A stretch of 64,000 nt of DNA from Actinomyces weissii (GCF_016598775.1 NZ_CP066802.1:806001-870000); one strand, 5' to 3'. Counted from the stretch's first letter, positions 33,780-45,424 are shown. The notes: generated by a model from the sequence alone, not told the origin. A program made the numbers and translations.

Positions 33780-35627
33780 ATGACAGATCAAGACGCGCCC
33801 ACCGCGGTCCCGTCTGTCGCTGAGGCCGCCGCGGCACAGTCCGCCGGAAGCGCTGCGGCAACGCCGTCGACCGGGCCGGAGCAGGTGACCGGGGCCGAGT
33901 CCCTGGTCCGCTCCCTGGAGGCCGTGGGGGTCACGCATATCTTCGGTATGCCCGGGGGAGCGATCCTGCCCTTCTACGACCCGCTGCTCGCCTCCAAGCA
34001 GATCCGCCACATCCTGGTGCGTCACGAGCAGGGGGCGGGTCACGCCGCTGAGGGCTACGCCGTCGTCACCGGCAAGCCGGGCGTGTGCGTGGCCACCTCC
34101 GGCCCCGGCGCCACCAACCTGATCACCGCTATCGGTGACGCCCACATGGACTCGATCCCCATGGTGGCCATCACCGGGCAGGTCGGGGCCGGGCTGATCG
34201 GCACCGACGCCTTCCAGGAGGCCGACATCGTGGGCGCCACCATGCCCTTCGTGAAGCACTCCTTCCTGGTCACCGACCCGGACGAGGTGCCCGCGCGGGT
34301 GGCCGAGGCCTTCCACCTGGCCACCTCCGGCAGGCCGGGGCCGGTGCTGATCGACTTCACCAAGGACGCGCAGAACGGGCAGACCACCTTCTCCTGGCCA
34401 CCCGTGACTGAGCTGCGCGGCTACCACCCGCCCGGCAGGCCCAACCAGCGGCGGATCACGCAGGCCGCGGAGGCTATCGCCCACGCCGAGCGGCCCGTGT
34501 TCATGCTCGGTGGCGGGCTGGCGCGCTCCGGCGTGGACCCGGCGGTCCTGCAGGAGCTGGTGGAGCTGGTCGGGGCGCCTTTCACCACCACGCTCATGGG
34601 GCTGGGGGTCCTGCCCTCCAGCCACCCGCAGGCCCTGGGGATGCCGGGTATGCACGGCACCGTGGCCGCCGTCGGGGCCCTGCAGCGTGCCGACCTGATC
34701 ATCGGCCTGGGCGTGCGCTTTGACGACCGGGTGACCGGCAAGGTCGACTCCTTCGCCACGCGGGCGGCGGTCATCCACGTGGACATCGACCCGGCGGAGA
34801 TCTCCAAGATCCGTACCGCGGACGTGCCGATCGTCGGTGAGCTGGCTGACGTGCTGCCTGCCCTGAGCGCCGCCTTCAGGCAGGTGGTGGACGCCGAGGG
34901 GCGCACCGACATCGACCCCTGGTGCACGGAGGTCGCCCACATGCGCGCGGTCTACCCCACCGAGTGGACTGACACCGACGACGGCCTGCTCCAGCCCCAG
35001 GAGGTTATCTCCCACCTGGGCAAGGCCGCCAGCGAGGACACCATCTGGGTCACCGGCGTGGGCCAGCACCAGATGTGGGCCGCCCAGTTCCTCCCGCACC
35101 GGCGCCACCGCTCCTGGCTGACCTCCGGCGGGGCCGGGACCATGGGCTACGGCGTGCCGGCGGCCATGGGGGCCAAGGTGGCGGCGCCCGAGCGGCCCGT
35201 GTGGCTGATCGACGGCGACGGCTGCTTCCAGATGACCAACCAGGAGCTCGCCACCTGCACCCTCAACGAGATCCCGATCAAGGTCGCGGTCATCAACAAC
35301 TCCTCCCTGGGCATGGTGCGCCAGTGGCAGACCCTGTTCTACGGGCAGCGCTACTCCAACACGCACCTGCACACAGGGGCAGGGTCGGTGCGCGTGCCGG
35401 ACTTCGTGAAGCTGGCGGAGGCCTACGGGGCGGTGGGGCTGCGCTGCGAGCGCCTGGAGGACGTGGACGCCGTCATCGCCCAGGCCAACGCGATCAACGA
35501 CCGGCCCGTCGTCGTGGACTTCACCGTGTCCGCTGACGCCCAGGTGTGGCCGATGGTGGCCGCCGGGGTGTCCAACGACGCCATCCAGTACGCCCGCGGC
35601 ATGAGCCCGCAGTGGGAAGAGGAGTGA
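33780..35627 (+). CDS. ilvB: Acetolactate synthase large subunit
   Basis: Thiamine-diphosphate enzyme that condenses two pyruvates (or pyruvate and 2-oxobutyrate) in the first common step to valine, leucine and isoleucine. After a 35-residue Ala-rich tail come '[20 protein letters not shown]' and the catalytic glutamate in '[15 protein letters not shown]'. '[17 protein letters not shown]' and the FAD-domain '[17 protein letters not shown]' follow. The ThDP-Mg site is '[17 protein letters not shown]' with '[16 protein letters not shown]'. 615 residues. ATG preceded by AGGAGGGGCAG. Followed four bases later by ilvN and then ilvC. Confidence 0.96.
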   Translation: MTDQDAPTAVPSVAEAAAAQSAGSAAATPSTGPEQVTGAESLVRSLEAVGVTHIFGMPGGAILPFYDPLLASKQIRHILVRHEQGAGHAAEGYAVVTGKPGVCVATSGPGATNLITAIGDAHMDSIPMVAITGQVGAGLIGTDAFQEADIVGATMPFVKHSFLVTDPDEVPARVAEAFHLATSGRPGPVLIDFTKDAQNGQTTFSWPPVTELRGYHPPGRPNQRRITQAAEAIAHAERPVFMLGGGLARSGVDPAVLQELVELVGAPFTTTLMGLGVLPSSHPQALGMPGMHGTVAAVGALQRADLIIGLGVRFDDRVTGKVDSFATRAAVIHVDIDPAEISKIRTADVPIVGELADVLPALSAAFRQVVDAEGRTDIDPWCTEVAHMRAVYPTEWTDTDDGLLQPQEVISHLGKAASEDTIWVTGVGQHQMWAAQFLPHRRHRSWLTSGGAGTMGYGVPAAMGAKVAAPERPVWLIDGDGCFQMTNQELATCTLNEIPIKVAVINNSSLGMVRQWQTLFYGQRYSNTHLHTGAGSVRVPDFVKLAEAYGAVGLRCERLEDVDAVIAQANAINDRPVVVDFTVSADAQVWPMVAAGVSNDAIQYARGMSPQWEEE

Positions 35628-35631
35628 GCCG

Positions 35632-37180
<1,549 letters not shown>

Positions 37181-37234
37181 GGTTGCCCTAGCCCGCTGAA
37201 ACCGCCGCGGTTACTGTGGTCACTTAGCCGCTGG

Positions 37235-37278
37235 ACGGGGGCGCTCTCTCCGGGGAGGAGGGGGTGTCCCCGTTCTTT
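37235..37278 (+). terminator. Possible terminator of ilvBNC
   Basis: ACGGGG at 37235-37240 pairs with CCCCGT at 37268-37273, with an inner pyrimidine/purine-rich stem (CTCTCC with GGGGAG), followed by TCTTT. The outer stem is short. Confidence 0.5.
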
Positions 37279-37329
37279 ATGGTTGCTCCTGGCTGAGACC
37301 GGTCGAGATCAGCGACCAGGCCGGTCCGC

Positions 37330-37349
37330 GCTGACCCTGCGGGGTCAGC
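37330..37349. promoter_or_regulatory. 8-bp palindrome before the ATPase/TOPRIM operon
   Basis: GCTGACCC and GGGTCAGC (37330-37337, 37342-37349) form a perfect dyad around TGCG, about 85 bases before the ATPase start. It could be an operator or a small terminator. A TAGACT box at 37391-37396 could be the -10 of the operon. Confidence 0.35.
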
Positions 37350-37432
37350 CGACGCTTTCGGCAGCCCCGTACTCGTCCCGGCTCCGCTTGTAGACTGGGA
37401 CTAGGAAGGCAGCGAGTCGAAGGAGGATGCCT

Positions 37433-38827
37433 GTGCTCACACGCTTCGAGGTCTCCGGCTTCAAGAACCTGAAAGATGTGGTCGTGGAGCTGGGGCCTTT
37501 TACCTGCATAGCTGGACAGAACGCGGTCGGAAAGTCGAATCTGTTTGATGCGATCGCTCTGCTTTCAGCCCTGTCCCGCCACACCTTCGTGGAAGCCTGC
37601 TCGCAGGTGCGAGAGGTTAAGGGGGCGCCTCTGTCTGATGTGAGCGTGCTCCTATCCCCAGAAGTTCTTGAAGGTAGAGAAAATCTCCGGCTGGCCGCTG
37701 AGATGATCGTGCCTGAATCGGTTGTTGACGAGTTCGGCCAGGAGGTTAAGCCTTCCAAGACCTATCTGCGTTATGAGGTGGAACTTAACTATGTTAATGT
37801 GGGTGGCTCGGGAGGCATCCCTACCTTACGGCTGGCGCACGAGACGCTTGAGCCTTTGAGTAAGTCAAGTGACAGGAGCCAGCTTCTGAGGGCTTGTCCG
37901 AAGCTGTTGAGTGCGATCAAGGGCAGGCGGGGCAGCAGCTACATCTCCTTAGAAAAAGGAGAGGAAGGTCAGGCGGACGTAATAAAAGTGCCCCGAGAGG
38001 AGCGTGGTCGGCCGCGGCTGATCGCTACCGATAACACGCAGCGCACAGTGCTGTCAGCTATGGCCTCCGCAGAGTACCCGACGATTCTGGCTGCTAATGT
38101 TGAGATGTCCTCCTGGCGTTTTATGTCTCTGGAGCCCACGGCGATGCGCAGTCCGGACAACCTGATGGAGACGCGGAGCATCGACGCCACGGGGGCACAT
38201 ATTCCTGCCACCTTGTACCGTAGGGACGTTGAAGACCCTGAGGTGGGTGTCTACGGGGAGTTGAAGAATGCTGTCGATAAGTTGGTAGATATCCGTAGCC
38301 TGAAGGTAGTCAAGGACGACGTCAGGCAGTCGCTTGAGCTGCGCGCACAGGTGGGGCAGGCCCCAGAGCTGCCAGCCCGTTCGCTGTCCGACGGCACCCT
38401 GAGGTTCCTAGCGCTGGCAGCAATGAACTACGCGGGCGTGTACATGGGGCTGGTGAGCATGGAAGAGCCGGAGAACGGGATACACCCAGCCAAGATCGGG
38501 GCCATGCTGGCACTGCTGCGCACCTTGGCAGAACCTCAGGGGGGTCACCTGCGACAGGTCATAATCAACACCCATTCACCGTACATGGTGCGTGCGGTAC
38601 ACAAGTCCAATAAGGACGATATACTGGTGGCCCAGTCCTGGCAGAGAAGGGATAAGGATGGTAAACGTAGTGCCTCCACGTCCTTCCATCCCCTGCCAGG
38701 CACTTGGCGGACTAGGGGGCAGGAACCCTCGGGGCAGGGGGGGCGCTCTCAGGTGCCGGTGAGCGAGTCCCGTCTATTCGCTTTCCTGAAGAACCCGGCT
38801 TCCTCGGTGGAGGAAGCTGATGACTGA
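37433..38827 (+). CDS. AAA ATPase of the AAA_21/OLD-like type (candidate defence ATPase)
   Basis: About 464 residues. 'FEVSGFKNLKDVVVELGPF' leads into Walker A 'AGQNAVGKSN' (residues 27-36). At the C-terminal side are an ABC-like signature 'RSLSDGTLRFLAL' (near 317), Walker B 'MEEPENGIHP' (near 343) and the switch histidine 'IINTHSPYMVRA' (near 379). The ~280-residue middle is unrecognised. There is no nuclease domain in this protein; the next gene supplies a TOPRIM-like one. GTG 37433 has AGGAGG six bases upstream; the in-frame ATG at 37427 touches the ribosome-binding site. Overlaps the next gene by eight bases. Lower GC than the ilv genes. Function as a phage-defence sensor is inferred. 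Confidence 0.82.
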   Translation: MLTRFEVSGFKNLKDVVVELGPFTCIAGQNAVGKSNLFDAIALLSALSRHTFVEACSQVREVKGAPLSDVSVLLSPEVLEGRENLRLAAEMIVPESVVDEFGQEVKPSKTYLRYEVELNYVNVGGSGGIPTLRLAHETLEPLSKSSDRSQLLRACPKLLSAIKGRRGSSYISLEKGEEGQADVIKVPREERGRPRLIATDNTQRTVLSAMASAEYPTILAANVEMSSWRFMSLEPTAMRSPDNLMETRSIDATGAHIPATLYRRDVEDPEVGVYGELKNAVDKLVDIRSLKVVKDDVRQSLELRAQVGQAPELPARSLSDGTLRFLALAAMNYAGVYMGLVSMEEPENGIHPAKIGAMLALLRTLAEPQGGHLRQVIINTHSPYMVRAVHKSNKDDILVAQSWQRRDKDGKRSASTSFHPLPGTWRTRGQEPSGQGGRSQVPVSESRLFAFLKNPASSVEEADD

Positions 38828-39440
38828 GTACTGGCAGTGCGGCTTCGTCGGAGAAGGTAGCTCAGACAACTGCCTGGTTCCGGTGCTTGAGGAGATGCTC
38901 TTGACAATGAGGCCAGGGGCAGACATTACTGTGGTGCTGCACCAGTGGTTCAGGAGGCCGGAGGATAAATCGGTCTCTTCTAAGGCCAAGGCTCTGGAGG
39001 GGGAGCCTTATGATCTCATCTTTGTGCATCGAGACGCTGACCAGGAGTCCTGGTGTGCCCGAGCGCATGAGGTACTTGACCTGGGCTACAAGCACCTGGT
39101 TCCGGTAGTGCCCGTAAGAATGACTGAGGCGTGGGCGCTGGCGGACCTTTATGCTGAGCAGGACTTTCAAGACTGGTGGTCTGGCAAGGGGTTCGGCTTC
39201 GATTCCATAGAATCCTGTGCGGAGCCAAAGAAATGGCTGCGAGAGTACCTGAGTCGCAACCGAAATAGCCTGTTGTCCCCAAGGGACTTTGCGGCGAAGC
39301 GGGCTGAGGTCCTGAAGGGGATATCGGTGGAGGGGCCGGTTAAGCGCCTTGAGGCTTGGAAGATGCTGTGCCAAGAGGTGGAGGCGGCAATGTGCCGGGT
39401 GCGGCCCTACCTGGCAGGCTCCCAGTGGGGTATCGTGTAA
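38820..39440 (+). CDS. TOPRIM-like/DUF4276-like protein paired with the ATPase
   Basis: 206 residues. 'CGFVGEGSSDNCLVPVLEEM' gives an acidic Glu in the first strand. A DxD appears in 'LIFVHRDADQESW' (D72, D74), and 'PVRMTEAWALAD' supplies a further Glu-Ala-Trp (E103-W105). This order is typical of small TOPRIM-related proteins (DUF4276 and related families) encoded next to AAA_21 ATPases. The ATG overlaps the ATPase stop (ATGACTGA), so the two are translationally coupled. By analogy with OLD, Gabija and PARIS systems it would be the nuclease effector; that role is inference. It ends 54 bases before ugd. Confidence 0.75.
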   Translation: MTEYWQCGFVGEGSSDNCLVPVLEEMLLTMRPGADITVVLHQWFRRPEDKSVSSKAKALEGEPYDLIFVHRDADQESWCARAHEVLDLGYKHLVPVVPVRMTEAWALADLYAEQDFQDWWSGKGFGFDSIESCAEPKKWLREYLSRNRNSLLSPRDFAAKRAEVLKGISVEGPVKRLEAWKMLCQEVEAAMCRVRPYLAGSQWGIV

Positions 39441-39494
39441 CCGTCCGCCAACTATTGGTTGGTTAAGTCTGATAGCAGCCTGGGAGGAAACAAC

Positions 39495-40715
39495 GTGAAG
39501 ATCGCAGTAGCTGGGTGTGGGTACGTAGGTTTGTCACTGGCAACGCTGCTTTCAAAGCATGATGAGGTTGTTGCTCTTGACGTTAACGCTAGCAAGGTAG
39601 CGTCTATCAATGAGGGGCGTTCTCCGATCGCTGACCCGGATATCGAGAGCCGGCTCGCGGAGGGTGGGCTGCGGCTTTCCGCGACCACTGACCCCTCCGT
39701 GGCCTACAAGGACGCCGAGCTGGTGATCGTGGCCACGCCCACCAACTATGACGAGGCCACCAACTTCTTTGACACCTCCCTGGTGGAGTCGGTTATCGCG
39801 GACGTCATGGAGAAGCAGCCCGAGGCGCTGGTGGTCATCAAGTCCACCGTGCCGGTGGGCTTCTGTGAGGAGATGGCCCAGCGGTTTCCCCAGGGGCGGA
39901 TCCTGTTCTCGCCGGAGTTCCTCCGTGAGGGGCGGGCCCTGTACGACAACCTGCATCCCAGCCGCATCATCGTGGGCGTGCCCACGCAGGGCCTTGACGC
40001 CGCGCAGCTGCGTCCCGCCGCAGAGATGTTCGCCCAGCTCCTGGTGCAGGGAGCCGAGGACCAGGACGTGCCTGTGCTAATCATGTCCTCCACGGAGGCG
40101 GAGGCGGTGAAGCTGTTCGCCAACACCTACCTGGCGCTGCGGGTGGCCTTCTTCAACGAGCTGGACGCCTACGCCTGCATGCACGGCCTGGAGTCCCGGT
40201 CGATCATCGACGGCGTCTGCCTGGAGCCGCGCGTGGGCTCGCACTACAACAACCCGAGCTTCGGGTACGGCGGCTACTGCCTGCCCAAGGACACCAAGCA
40301 GCTGCTGGCCAACTACCGGGACATCCCGCAGAGCCTCATCCGGGCGATCGTGGAGGCCAACGACGTGCGCAAGGACTTTATCGCGGAGGAGGTCGTGCGT
40401 AAGGTCGTGGAGCTGGTGTACGCAGGTAAGCCGCACCCGGTGGTCGGGGTGTACCGCCTGGCCATGAAGTCCGGCTCGGACAACTTCCGGGAGAGCTCGA
40501 TCCAGGGGATCATGGACAGGCTGCGGGTCAAGGGAGTGCCGGTGGTCGTCTTTGAGCCCTCCCTCAGCGAGGACACCTTTAACGGCTACCCGGTGGTCCG
40601 TGACCTGGAGGAGTTCATGGGCTCCTGCGACGTCATAGTCGCCAACCGTTGGAGCCCCGAGCTGGAGCCGGTACGGGAGAAGGTCTACACTCGGGACCTC
40701 TTCTTCCGCGACTGA
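39495..40715 (+). CDS. ugd: UDP-glucose 6-dehydrogenase
   Basis: Oxidises UDP-glucose to UDP-glucuronate for capsule synthesis. 406 residues. '[20 protein letters not shown]' is the NAD-binding N-terminus. '[11 protein letters not shown]', '[20 protein letters not shown]' and '[20 protein letters not shown]' follow. The catalytic cysteine is in '[15 protein letters not shown]', and '[17 protein letters not shown]' is in the C-terminal domain. GTG 39495 was chosen because GGGAGG precedes it; an upstream start at 39459 is less likely. Related nucleotide-sugar dehydrogenases differ little in sequence, so the substrate is probable, not certain. It lies 4.7 kb before the capsule operon. Confidence 0.88.
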   Translation: MKIAVAGCGYVGLSLATLLSKHDEVVALDVNASKVASINEGRSPIADPDIESRLAEGGLRLSATTDPSVAYKDAELVIVATPTNYDEATNFFDTSLVESVIADVMEKQPEALVVIKSTVPVGFCEEMAQRFPQGRILFSPEFLREGRALYDNLHPSRIIVGVPTQGLDAAQLRPAAEMFAQLLVQGAEDQDVPVLIMSSTEAEAVKLFANTYLALRVAFFNELDAYACMHGLESRSIIDGVCLEPRVGSHYNNPSFGYGGYCLPKDTKQLLANYRDIPQSLIRAIVEANDVRKDFIAEEVVRKVVELVYAGKPHPVVGVYRLAMKSGSDNFRESSIQGIMDRLRVKGVPVVVFEPSLSEDTFNGYPVVRDLEEFMGSCDVIVANRWSPELEPVREKVYTRDLFFRD

Positions 40716-40740
40716 CGACGGCGGGGGTGCCTGTCTGCGA

Positions 40741-40776
40741 GGTCGCGTGGCCGCAAGACCGTGGGGCCACGCGACC
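40741..40776 (+). terminator. Terminator of ugd
   Basis: A perfect 12-bp stem: GGTCGCGTGGCC (40741-40752) with GGCCACGCGACC (40765-40776), 26 bases after the ugd stop. No T-run. Confidence 0.65.
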
Positions 40777-40860
40777 GCGATACCACGGGGCGCTGCGGGC
40801 GGGCTGTCAGCCACTGAGACACTGCGCCAGCACCGTTCCGGGGCTGCCTATGCTCACGGT

Positions 40861-41922
40861 ATGACGCAGACCATCAAGCTCGCAGTGATCCCCGGCGACG
40901 GCATCGGCCAGGAGGTCGTGCCTGAGGGCCTGAAGGTCCTGCAGGCGGCCTTGCAGGGCAGCGACGTCGTCGTCGAGACCACCACCTTTGACCTGGGGGC
41001 GGCGCGCTGGCACCGTACCGGCGAGACCCTCACCGACGCGGACCTGGAGGCCATCAAGCGCCATGATGTGATTCTCCTGGGCGCGGTGGGGGACCCCTCG
41101 GTGCCCTCCGGCGTGCTGGAGCGCGGCCTGCTGCTGCGCCTGCGCTTCGCCCTGGACCATTACGTGAACCTGCGGCCCTCCAAGTACTACCCGGGCGTGC
41201 CCACCCCCCTGGCGGAGCCGGGTGAGATCGACCTCGTGGTGGTGCGGGAGGGCACAGAAGGGCTGTACTGCGGCAACGGGGGAGCGGTGCGGGTGGGCAC
41301 GGCGCAGGAGATCGCCACGGAGGTGAGCGTGAACACCGCCTACGGCGTGGAGCGGGTGGTGCGCTACGCCTTTGAGCAGGCCCGCGCCCGGCGCCAGCAC
41401 CTGACGCTGGTGCACAAGCACAATGTGCTGGTCAACGCCGGGCACCTGTGGCGCCGCACCGTGGAGGCGGTCGGCGCGCAGTTCCCGGAGGTGCGCACCG
41501 ACTACTGCCACGTGGACGCCGCCACGATCTACCTGGTCACCGACCCGGGGCGCTTTGACGTGATCGTCACCGACAACCTCTTTGGGGACATCATCACCGA
41601 CGAGGCCGGGGCGGTCACGGGCGGGATCGGCCTGTCCGCCTCCGGCAACCTCAACCCGGCTGGGGAGTTTCCCTCCATGTTCGAGCCGGTGCACGGCTCC
41701 GCCCCGGACATCGCGGGCCAGGGCAAGGCGGACCCGACCGCCACCATCAGCGCCGTGGCCATGCTGCTGGAGCACGTCGGCCAGGTGGAGGCCGCAGCCC
41801 GCGTGCACGCGGCAGTGGAGGCGGACATGGCCGCGCGGGCCCGCGCCCAGAAGAGCGGCCAGCCCCTGGTGCGCAGCACCCAGGAGATCGGGGAGGCGAT
41901 CCGGGCCCGGCTGGTGGGGTGA
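40861..41922 (+). CDS. leuB: 3-isopropylmalate dehydrogenase
   Basis: Third enzyme of leucine synthesis: oxidative decarboxylation of 3-isopropylmalate with NAD. 353 residues starting '[20 protein letters not shown]'. '[20 protein letters not shown]' contains the substrate-binding arginines. '[17 protein letters not shown]' and '[16 protein letters not shown]' follow, then the metal-binding aspartates in '[17 protein letters not shown]' and '[19 protein letters not shown]'. The start at 40861 fits the family; an open frame to 40747 passes through the ugd terminator and is rejected. Confidence 0.94.
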   Translation: MTQTIKLAVIPGDGIGQEVVPEGLKVLQAALQGSDVVVETTTFDLGAARWHRTGETLTDADLEAIKRHDVILLGAVGDPSVPSGVLERGLLLRLRFALDHYVNLRPSKYYPGVPTPLAEPGEIDLVVVREGTEGLYCGNGGAVRVGTAQEIATEVSVNTAYGVERVVRYAFEQARARRQHLTLVHKHNVLVNAGHLWRRTVEAVGAQFPEVRTDYCHVDAATIYLVTDPGRFDVIVTDNLFGDIITDEAGAVTGGIGLSASGNLNPAGEFPSMFEPVHGSAPDIAGQGKADPTATISAVAMLLEHVGQVEAAARVHAAVEADMAARARAQKSGQPLVRSTQEIGEAIRARLVG

Positions 41923-41980
41923 GTTTTAGTGTGGCGGTGGTCCTAGAGCAGAACAAGGTGTGGTGCGCTAGCGTGTATGT

Positions 41981-42925
41981 ATGCGAGTGAACCAGCGTCT
42001 ACTGCTCCGCAACAGCCTGGCGGTTATAGCTGCCGGGGCGATCTGTGCCAGCCTGGCCGCCTGCGGCTCGACTGCCACCGCCGCGAAGGTGCCCATGACG
42101 GACGCCGAGATCAAGGACTTCCTGCTGCAGTCTGACAGCGTGGCTATGGTGGTGGACAACGCCGGCTACGCGGCAGTGGTCGCCGCTGCGAGCGCCCAGC
42201 GTGAGGCCCTCACGAAGGCGCGGGGGGCTGAGGTTGACTCCACGGACATCACCCAGGTCAAGGCTGATGGTGAGGTGACGCTCTCCGGTCTGCGGGCTCG
42301 TATCGATGCGCTGGCGGGTCGGACTCTCGCAGACGAGGACAGCAGGATCCAGGCTGCGCTGAACAAGGTCACTGCGGCGCTGAAGGGATCGGACAAGAAG
42401 GCGATCACTGACGCGCTGGCCTCGCTCAACGAGACCGTGACCTCGGTGGAGAAGGCCGTCAGCCAGCGGGATAACCCTGGTTCCGGTGACGGCACCGGCT
42501 CGGGTACGACCGTGGAGGAGCCACGGGATGACACAGAGACAGGGGGCAACGGGAACAGTAGGGGAGGTCAGGCTGGGGGCGGAAACGCTGGCGCTGGCAC
42601 TGACACCGGAGGTGACAACTCGAACCGCGCGCCGAACGGAGGGCAAGTTGCTCCGGGCGGCGGGCAGCAAGCCCCCGGCGGCGGCAATAACCAAGGGAAC
42701 TCTCCGCTGGAGCCAGGTGGCCAGCCGCCTGCGGAACCCGCACCCAACCAGCCTGGTGGGGGTGGGGACGGTGAGCCGCCCGCTCAACAGAATCCCGGGG
42801 GTAACCATCCGCCCGTCGCTCCACCAAACCCCGGTGGGGACCAGGGCGGTGGCGGTGATGTAGGAGGCGGCCCGGCCGTGCCGAACCCCCAGCCCGGGGA
42901 TGGAGATGCTCCGCAGCAGCCTTGA
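41981..42925 (+). CDS. Lipoprotein with Gly/Pro-rich tail
   Basis: 314 residues. A signal peptide with lipobox 'AICASLAAC' gives a lipidated cysteine near residue 28. Residues 35-165 are mostly helical, with a possible coiled coil ('TLADEDSRIQAALNKVTAAL'). From about residue 165 to the end the chain is low-complexity Gly, Pro, Asn and Gln, with repeated 'PGGG' and 'QAPGGG'. Such tails span the peptidoglycan. Function unknown; it has no recognised domain. ATG 41981 is used; GTG 41987 is an alternative. Ends at a strong convergent terminator. Confidence 0.75.
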   Translation: MRVNQRLLLRNSLAVIAAGAICASLAACGSTATAAKVPMTDAEIKDFLLQSDSVAMVVDNAGYAAVVAAASAQREALTKARGAEVDSTDITQVKADGEVTLSGLRARIDALAGRTLADEDSRIQAALNKVTAALKGSDKKAITDALASLNETVTSVEKAVSQRDNPGSGDGTGSGTTVEEPRDDTETGGNGNSRGGQAGGGNAGAGTDTGGDNSNRAPNGGQVAPGGGQQAPGGGNNQGNSPLEPGGQPPAEPAPNQPGGGGDGEPPAQQNPGGNHPPVAPPNPGGDQGGGGDVGGGPAVPNPQPGDGDAPQQP

Positions 42926-42933
42926 GGCAAGTT

Positions 42934-42970
42934 TTTGGGCTCGGCCCTTGAGAAGGGGGCCGAGCCCAAA
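42934..42970. terminator. Bidirectional terminator hairpin
   Basis: A perfect 14-bp stem: TTTGGGCTCGGCCC (42934-42947) with GGGCCGAGCCCAAA (42957-42970). It lies between two convergent lipoprotein genes; the A/T ends serve as T-runs on both strands. Confidence 0.85.
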
Positions 42971-43010
42971 GCTATTGGTCCGTGCAGTCCCGCGGCGGGG
43001 CTGGAGCCGT

Positions 43011-43784
43011 TCAGGGGGCTGCTGGAGTCGGGGTGTAGAAGCTGCGGGAGGGCGTGGCTGTTGGGGTGACAGTAGAGGTGGCCCCGGGCCAGCTGGTGTC
43101 GTCTGCTGGGCTGATGGTCAGGCCGCCGAGGACCTGGTTCCAGGCGTCCTGGTCGATCTGCTCTGCGGAGCAGGTGTGGGTGACGGATACCTGGGTGCCA
43201 CTCTTGGAGAAGACCCGGACAAAGGACCGGCCTACCACCTTGGTGTCCTGGATGGTTGCAGTGAAGTCGGTGGATATACCGGTGAAGGGGCTGTTGCCGT
43301 TGTCCACCACCCGGGACTCGCTAGCAGTCTCCTGGTAGCCCTGCAGCTTCTTCTGCAGACCTTCGTTCCAGGCAGCGCTGAGATGCCGGTCGTCCCCGCC
43401 CGCGAGCAGCAGGCTGGTGGAACGAGTTATGTCCACCTGGATCGTGCACAAGGGGTCGGCTGAGGCCCAGGTGCGTGTGGTGACCTCGGTGCCGGGGCTT
43501 ATGGAGGCCATGGCGGTCGGGGTGTCGGTGGGCCTGGGGACCTGCTGGTAACCGGTCACCTTGGGCATGCCGATCTTGATGTCCGGCAGGGTGGTTGGCT
43601 GCGCTGTGGGCAGGGGGGTGGGCATGGTCATGCCGGAGGGCACGGTGAAACCCTCAGTGGGGCTAGTGCTGCTTGCCGTGCCTCCGCCCCCTAGACCAAG
43701 GGCAGAGCAACCGCTGAGCAGCAAGGCGGCCGTTGTACCTGCCAGACATGCGCGGACGAAGGGTTTCCGTGGAAACTGAGGCAT
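43011..43784 (-). CDS. Secreted lipoprotein of unknown function
   Basis: About 257 residues. The signal peptide has lipobox 'ALLLSGC'. A Thr/Pro/Ser-rich linker of about 35 residues follows, then a compact domain with two cysteines ('DPLCTIQVDITRS' and 'VTHTCSAEQID') that could form a disulphide. The C-terminus is again Pro/Thr-rich. The pattern recalls mycobacterial Lpq-type lipoproteins, but no family was recognised. Start ATG 43784 (MPQFPRKPF); an in-frame ATG at 43790 is also possible. Confidence 0.75.
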   Translation of the reverse strand: MPQFPRKPFVRACLAGTTAALLLSGCSALGLGGGGTASSTSPTEGFTVPSGMTMPTPLPTAQPTTLPDIKIGMPKVTGYQQVPRPTDTPTAMASISPGTEVTTRTWASADPLCTIQVDITRSTSLLLAGGDDRHLSAAWNEGLQKKLQGYQETASESRVVDNGNSPFTGISTDFTATIQDTKVVGRSFVRVFSKSGTQVSVTHTCSAEQIDQDAWNQVLGGLTISPADDTSWPGATSTVTPTATPSRSFYTPTPAAP

Positions 43785-43925
43785 GAGCACACTCTAACCC
43801 GCTCATTGAGCATGCGGCCGGGATAGTGAAATGTGCCTCTTGCCGGGGCAGCGGAGTTGCTGGAGGCGGCGCCACATACTGAGAGAGGGCACAGGTGCTA
43901 GAGGACGACGGCGTAGGGTGACCGC

Positions 43926-45089
43926 ATGCACAAGCCGCTCTCAGCCTCCAGCAGCTCCTTTGACACGCCTCTGTTCCGGGCGGCTGCCGTGCCGCTGCCA
44001 GCGGCGGACCGTTTGGCGGGTCGTTTCCCCCTGAGGCCGAATCCGGCGCCTGCCAGCGCGCAGGAGCGGGCATTGGCGCTTGAGGACCTGCGCTTTGGGA
44101 CCGTGTTCACGGACCACATGGCCCACGCCCGGTGGGTGCGGGGGCAGGGCTGGGGGCAGCATGCCGTGGTGCCTTTCCAGGAGCTGCGCCTGTCTCCGGC
44201 GGCCACGGTGCTGCACTACGGGCAGGAGGTCTTTGAGGGGATCAAGGCATACCGGCACGCTGACGGCTCCGTGTGGACCTTCCGGCCGCGCTACAACGCG
44301 GCCCGCCTGAACCTGTCTGCCGGGCGTATGGCTATGCCACCGCTGCCGGAGGAGGACTTTGTGGCCTCCCTGGTGGACCTGGTGCGGGCGGACGTGGAGT
44401 GGGTGCCCTCCGGGGCGGGGGAGTCCTTGTACCTGCGGCCTTTTGCCTTCTCCTCTGAGGCCTTCCTGGGGGTGCACCCCGGCAGCGTGATCGACTACTA
44501 CGTGATCGCCTCCCCTGCGGGGGCCTACTTCCCCAACGGGCTCAAGCCGATCAGTATCTGGGTCTCACAGGACTACCACCGGGCGGGCCGTGGCGGGACG
44601 GGCTTTGCCAAGACCGGCGGGAACTACGCCGCCTCCTTGCTGCCGCAGCAGCAGGCGGCGGAGCGCGGCTGCGACCAGGTCTGCTTCCTGGACGACGTGA
44701 CCCAGACCAACCTGGAGGAGCTGGGTGGCATGAACCTCATGGTGGTGCACGCCGACGGCTCGGTGGCTACGCCGCGGCTGACGGGCACGATCCTGGAGGG
44801 CAGCACCCGCTCCGCGATCCTGCGGCTGCTGGCGGACGAGGGCCGTGAGGTCCGCGAGGAGAGCATCTCCCTGGCAGGGCTGCTGGAGGGGATCGCCTCC
44901 GGGCAGGTCACGGAGGTCTTCGCCTGCGGCACGGCTGCGGTGGTGGTGCCCTTGGGCCGCCTGGTGGGGGAGGGCTTTGACGTGGAGGTGCGGGGCTCGG
45001 AGGTCACCAGCCAGGTGTATGAGCGCCTGACAGCGATCCAGTACGGCCGGGCGGAGGACCCCTACGGCTGGATGTACCGGCTGGTCTGA
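43926..45089 (+). CDS. ilvE: Branched-chain amino acid aminotransferase
   Basis: PLP enzyme catalysing the last step of valine, leucine and isoleucine synthesis. 387 residues, class IV fold. 'FGTVFTDHMAHARWVRGQGW' is the early strand; 'VLHYGQEVFEGIKAYRHADG' and 'YLRPFAFSSEAFLGVHP' follow. The PLP lysine is in 'GFAKTGGNYAASLLPQ', and 'DQVCFLDDVTQTNLEELGGM' and 'TPRLTGTILEGSTRSAILRL' lie beyond it. It belongs functionally with ilvBNC and leuB upstream but stands alone as a transcript. Confidence 0.94.
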   Translation: MHKPLSASSSSFDTPLFRAAAVPLPAADRLAGRFPLRPNPAPASAQERALALEDLRFGTVFTDHMAHARWVRGQGWGQHAVVPFQELRLSPAATVLHYGQEVFEGIKAYRHADGSVWTFRPRYNAARLNLSAGRMAMPPLPEEDFVASLVDLVRADVEWVPSGAGESLYLRPFAFSSEAFLGVHPGSVIDYYVIASPAGAYFPNGLKPISIWVSQDYHRAGRGGTGFAKTGGNYAASLLPQQQAAERGCDQVCFLDDVTQTNLEELGGMNLMVVHADGSVATPRLTGTILEGSTRSAILRLLADEGREVREESISLAGLLEGIASGQVTEVFACGTAAVVVPLGRLVGEGFDVEVRGSEVTSQVYERLTAIQYGRAEDPYGWMYRLV

Positions 45090-45424
45090 GCCCTGTAGGC
45101 TTGGGTTCTCATAGCACAGACGGTGCTGGCCTGCCAGGGAAGAGACTGAGGCAAAACCTACCCTGGCTTGCCACTTGGCCTGGTGGTATGGTCACAAGTT
45201 GTAAGCAACTACCCCTGTTGCAGCCCGCTTGTTCTCATAGTTGCCTGGCTAGTTCAAAGCTCGGCTGGCTGGTACCTGGCCTAGCGGCTCGGTGCTGAAA
45301 GGCTGTGTTGCTGCGACCTGGTCAGTTTTGCGCACATCTCCACGTGTGCTTGTGCAGCGCGTGGGAGCAAGGGCTGCTCTGCGCCTCGTTCGCGTGCGCG
45401 CATGAGTCATAGCGATGGATTGAG
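45090..45424. other. Upstream region of the capsule operon
   Basis: 335 bases, no supportable gene. It should carry the promoter of the capsule operon, whose first gene starts at 45425. The stretch 45,180-45,250 is AT-richer (GTTGTAAGCAACTAC, an imperfect dyad, near 45,197). No confident -35/-10 pair was assigned. Confidence 0.4.
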
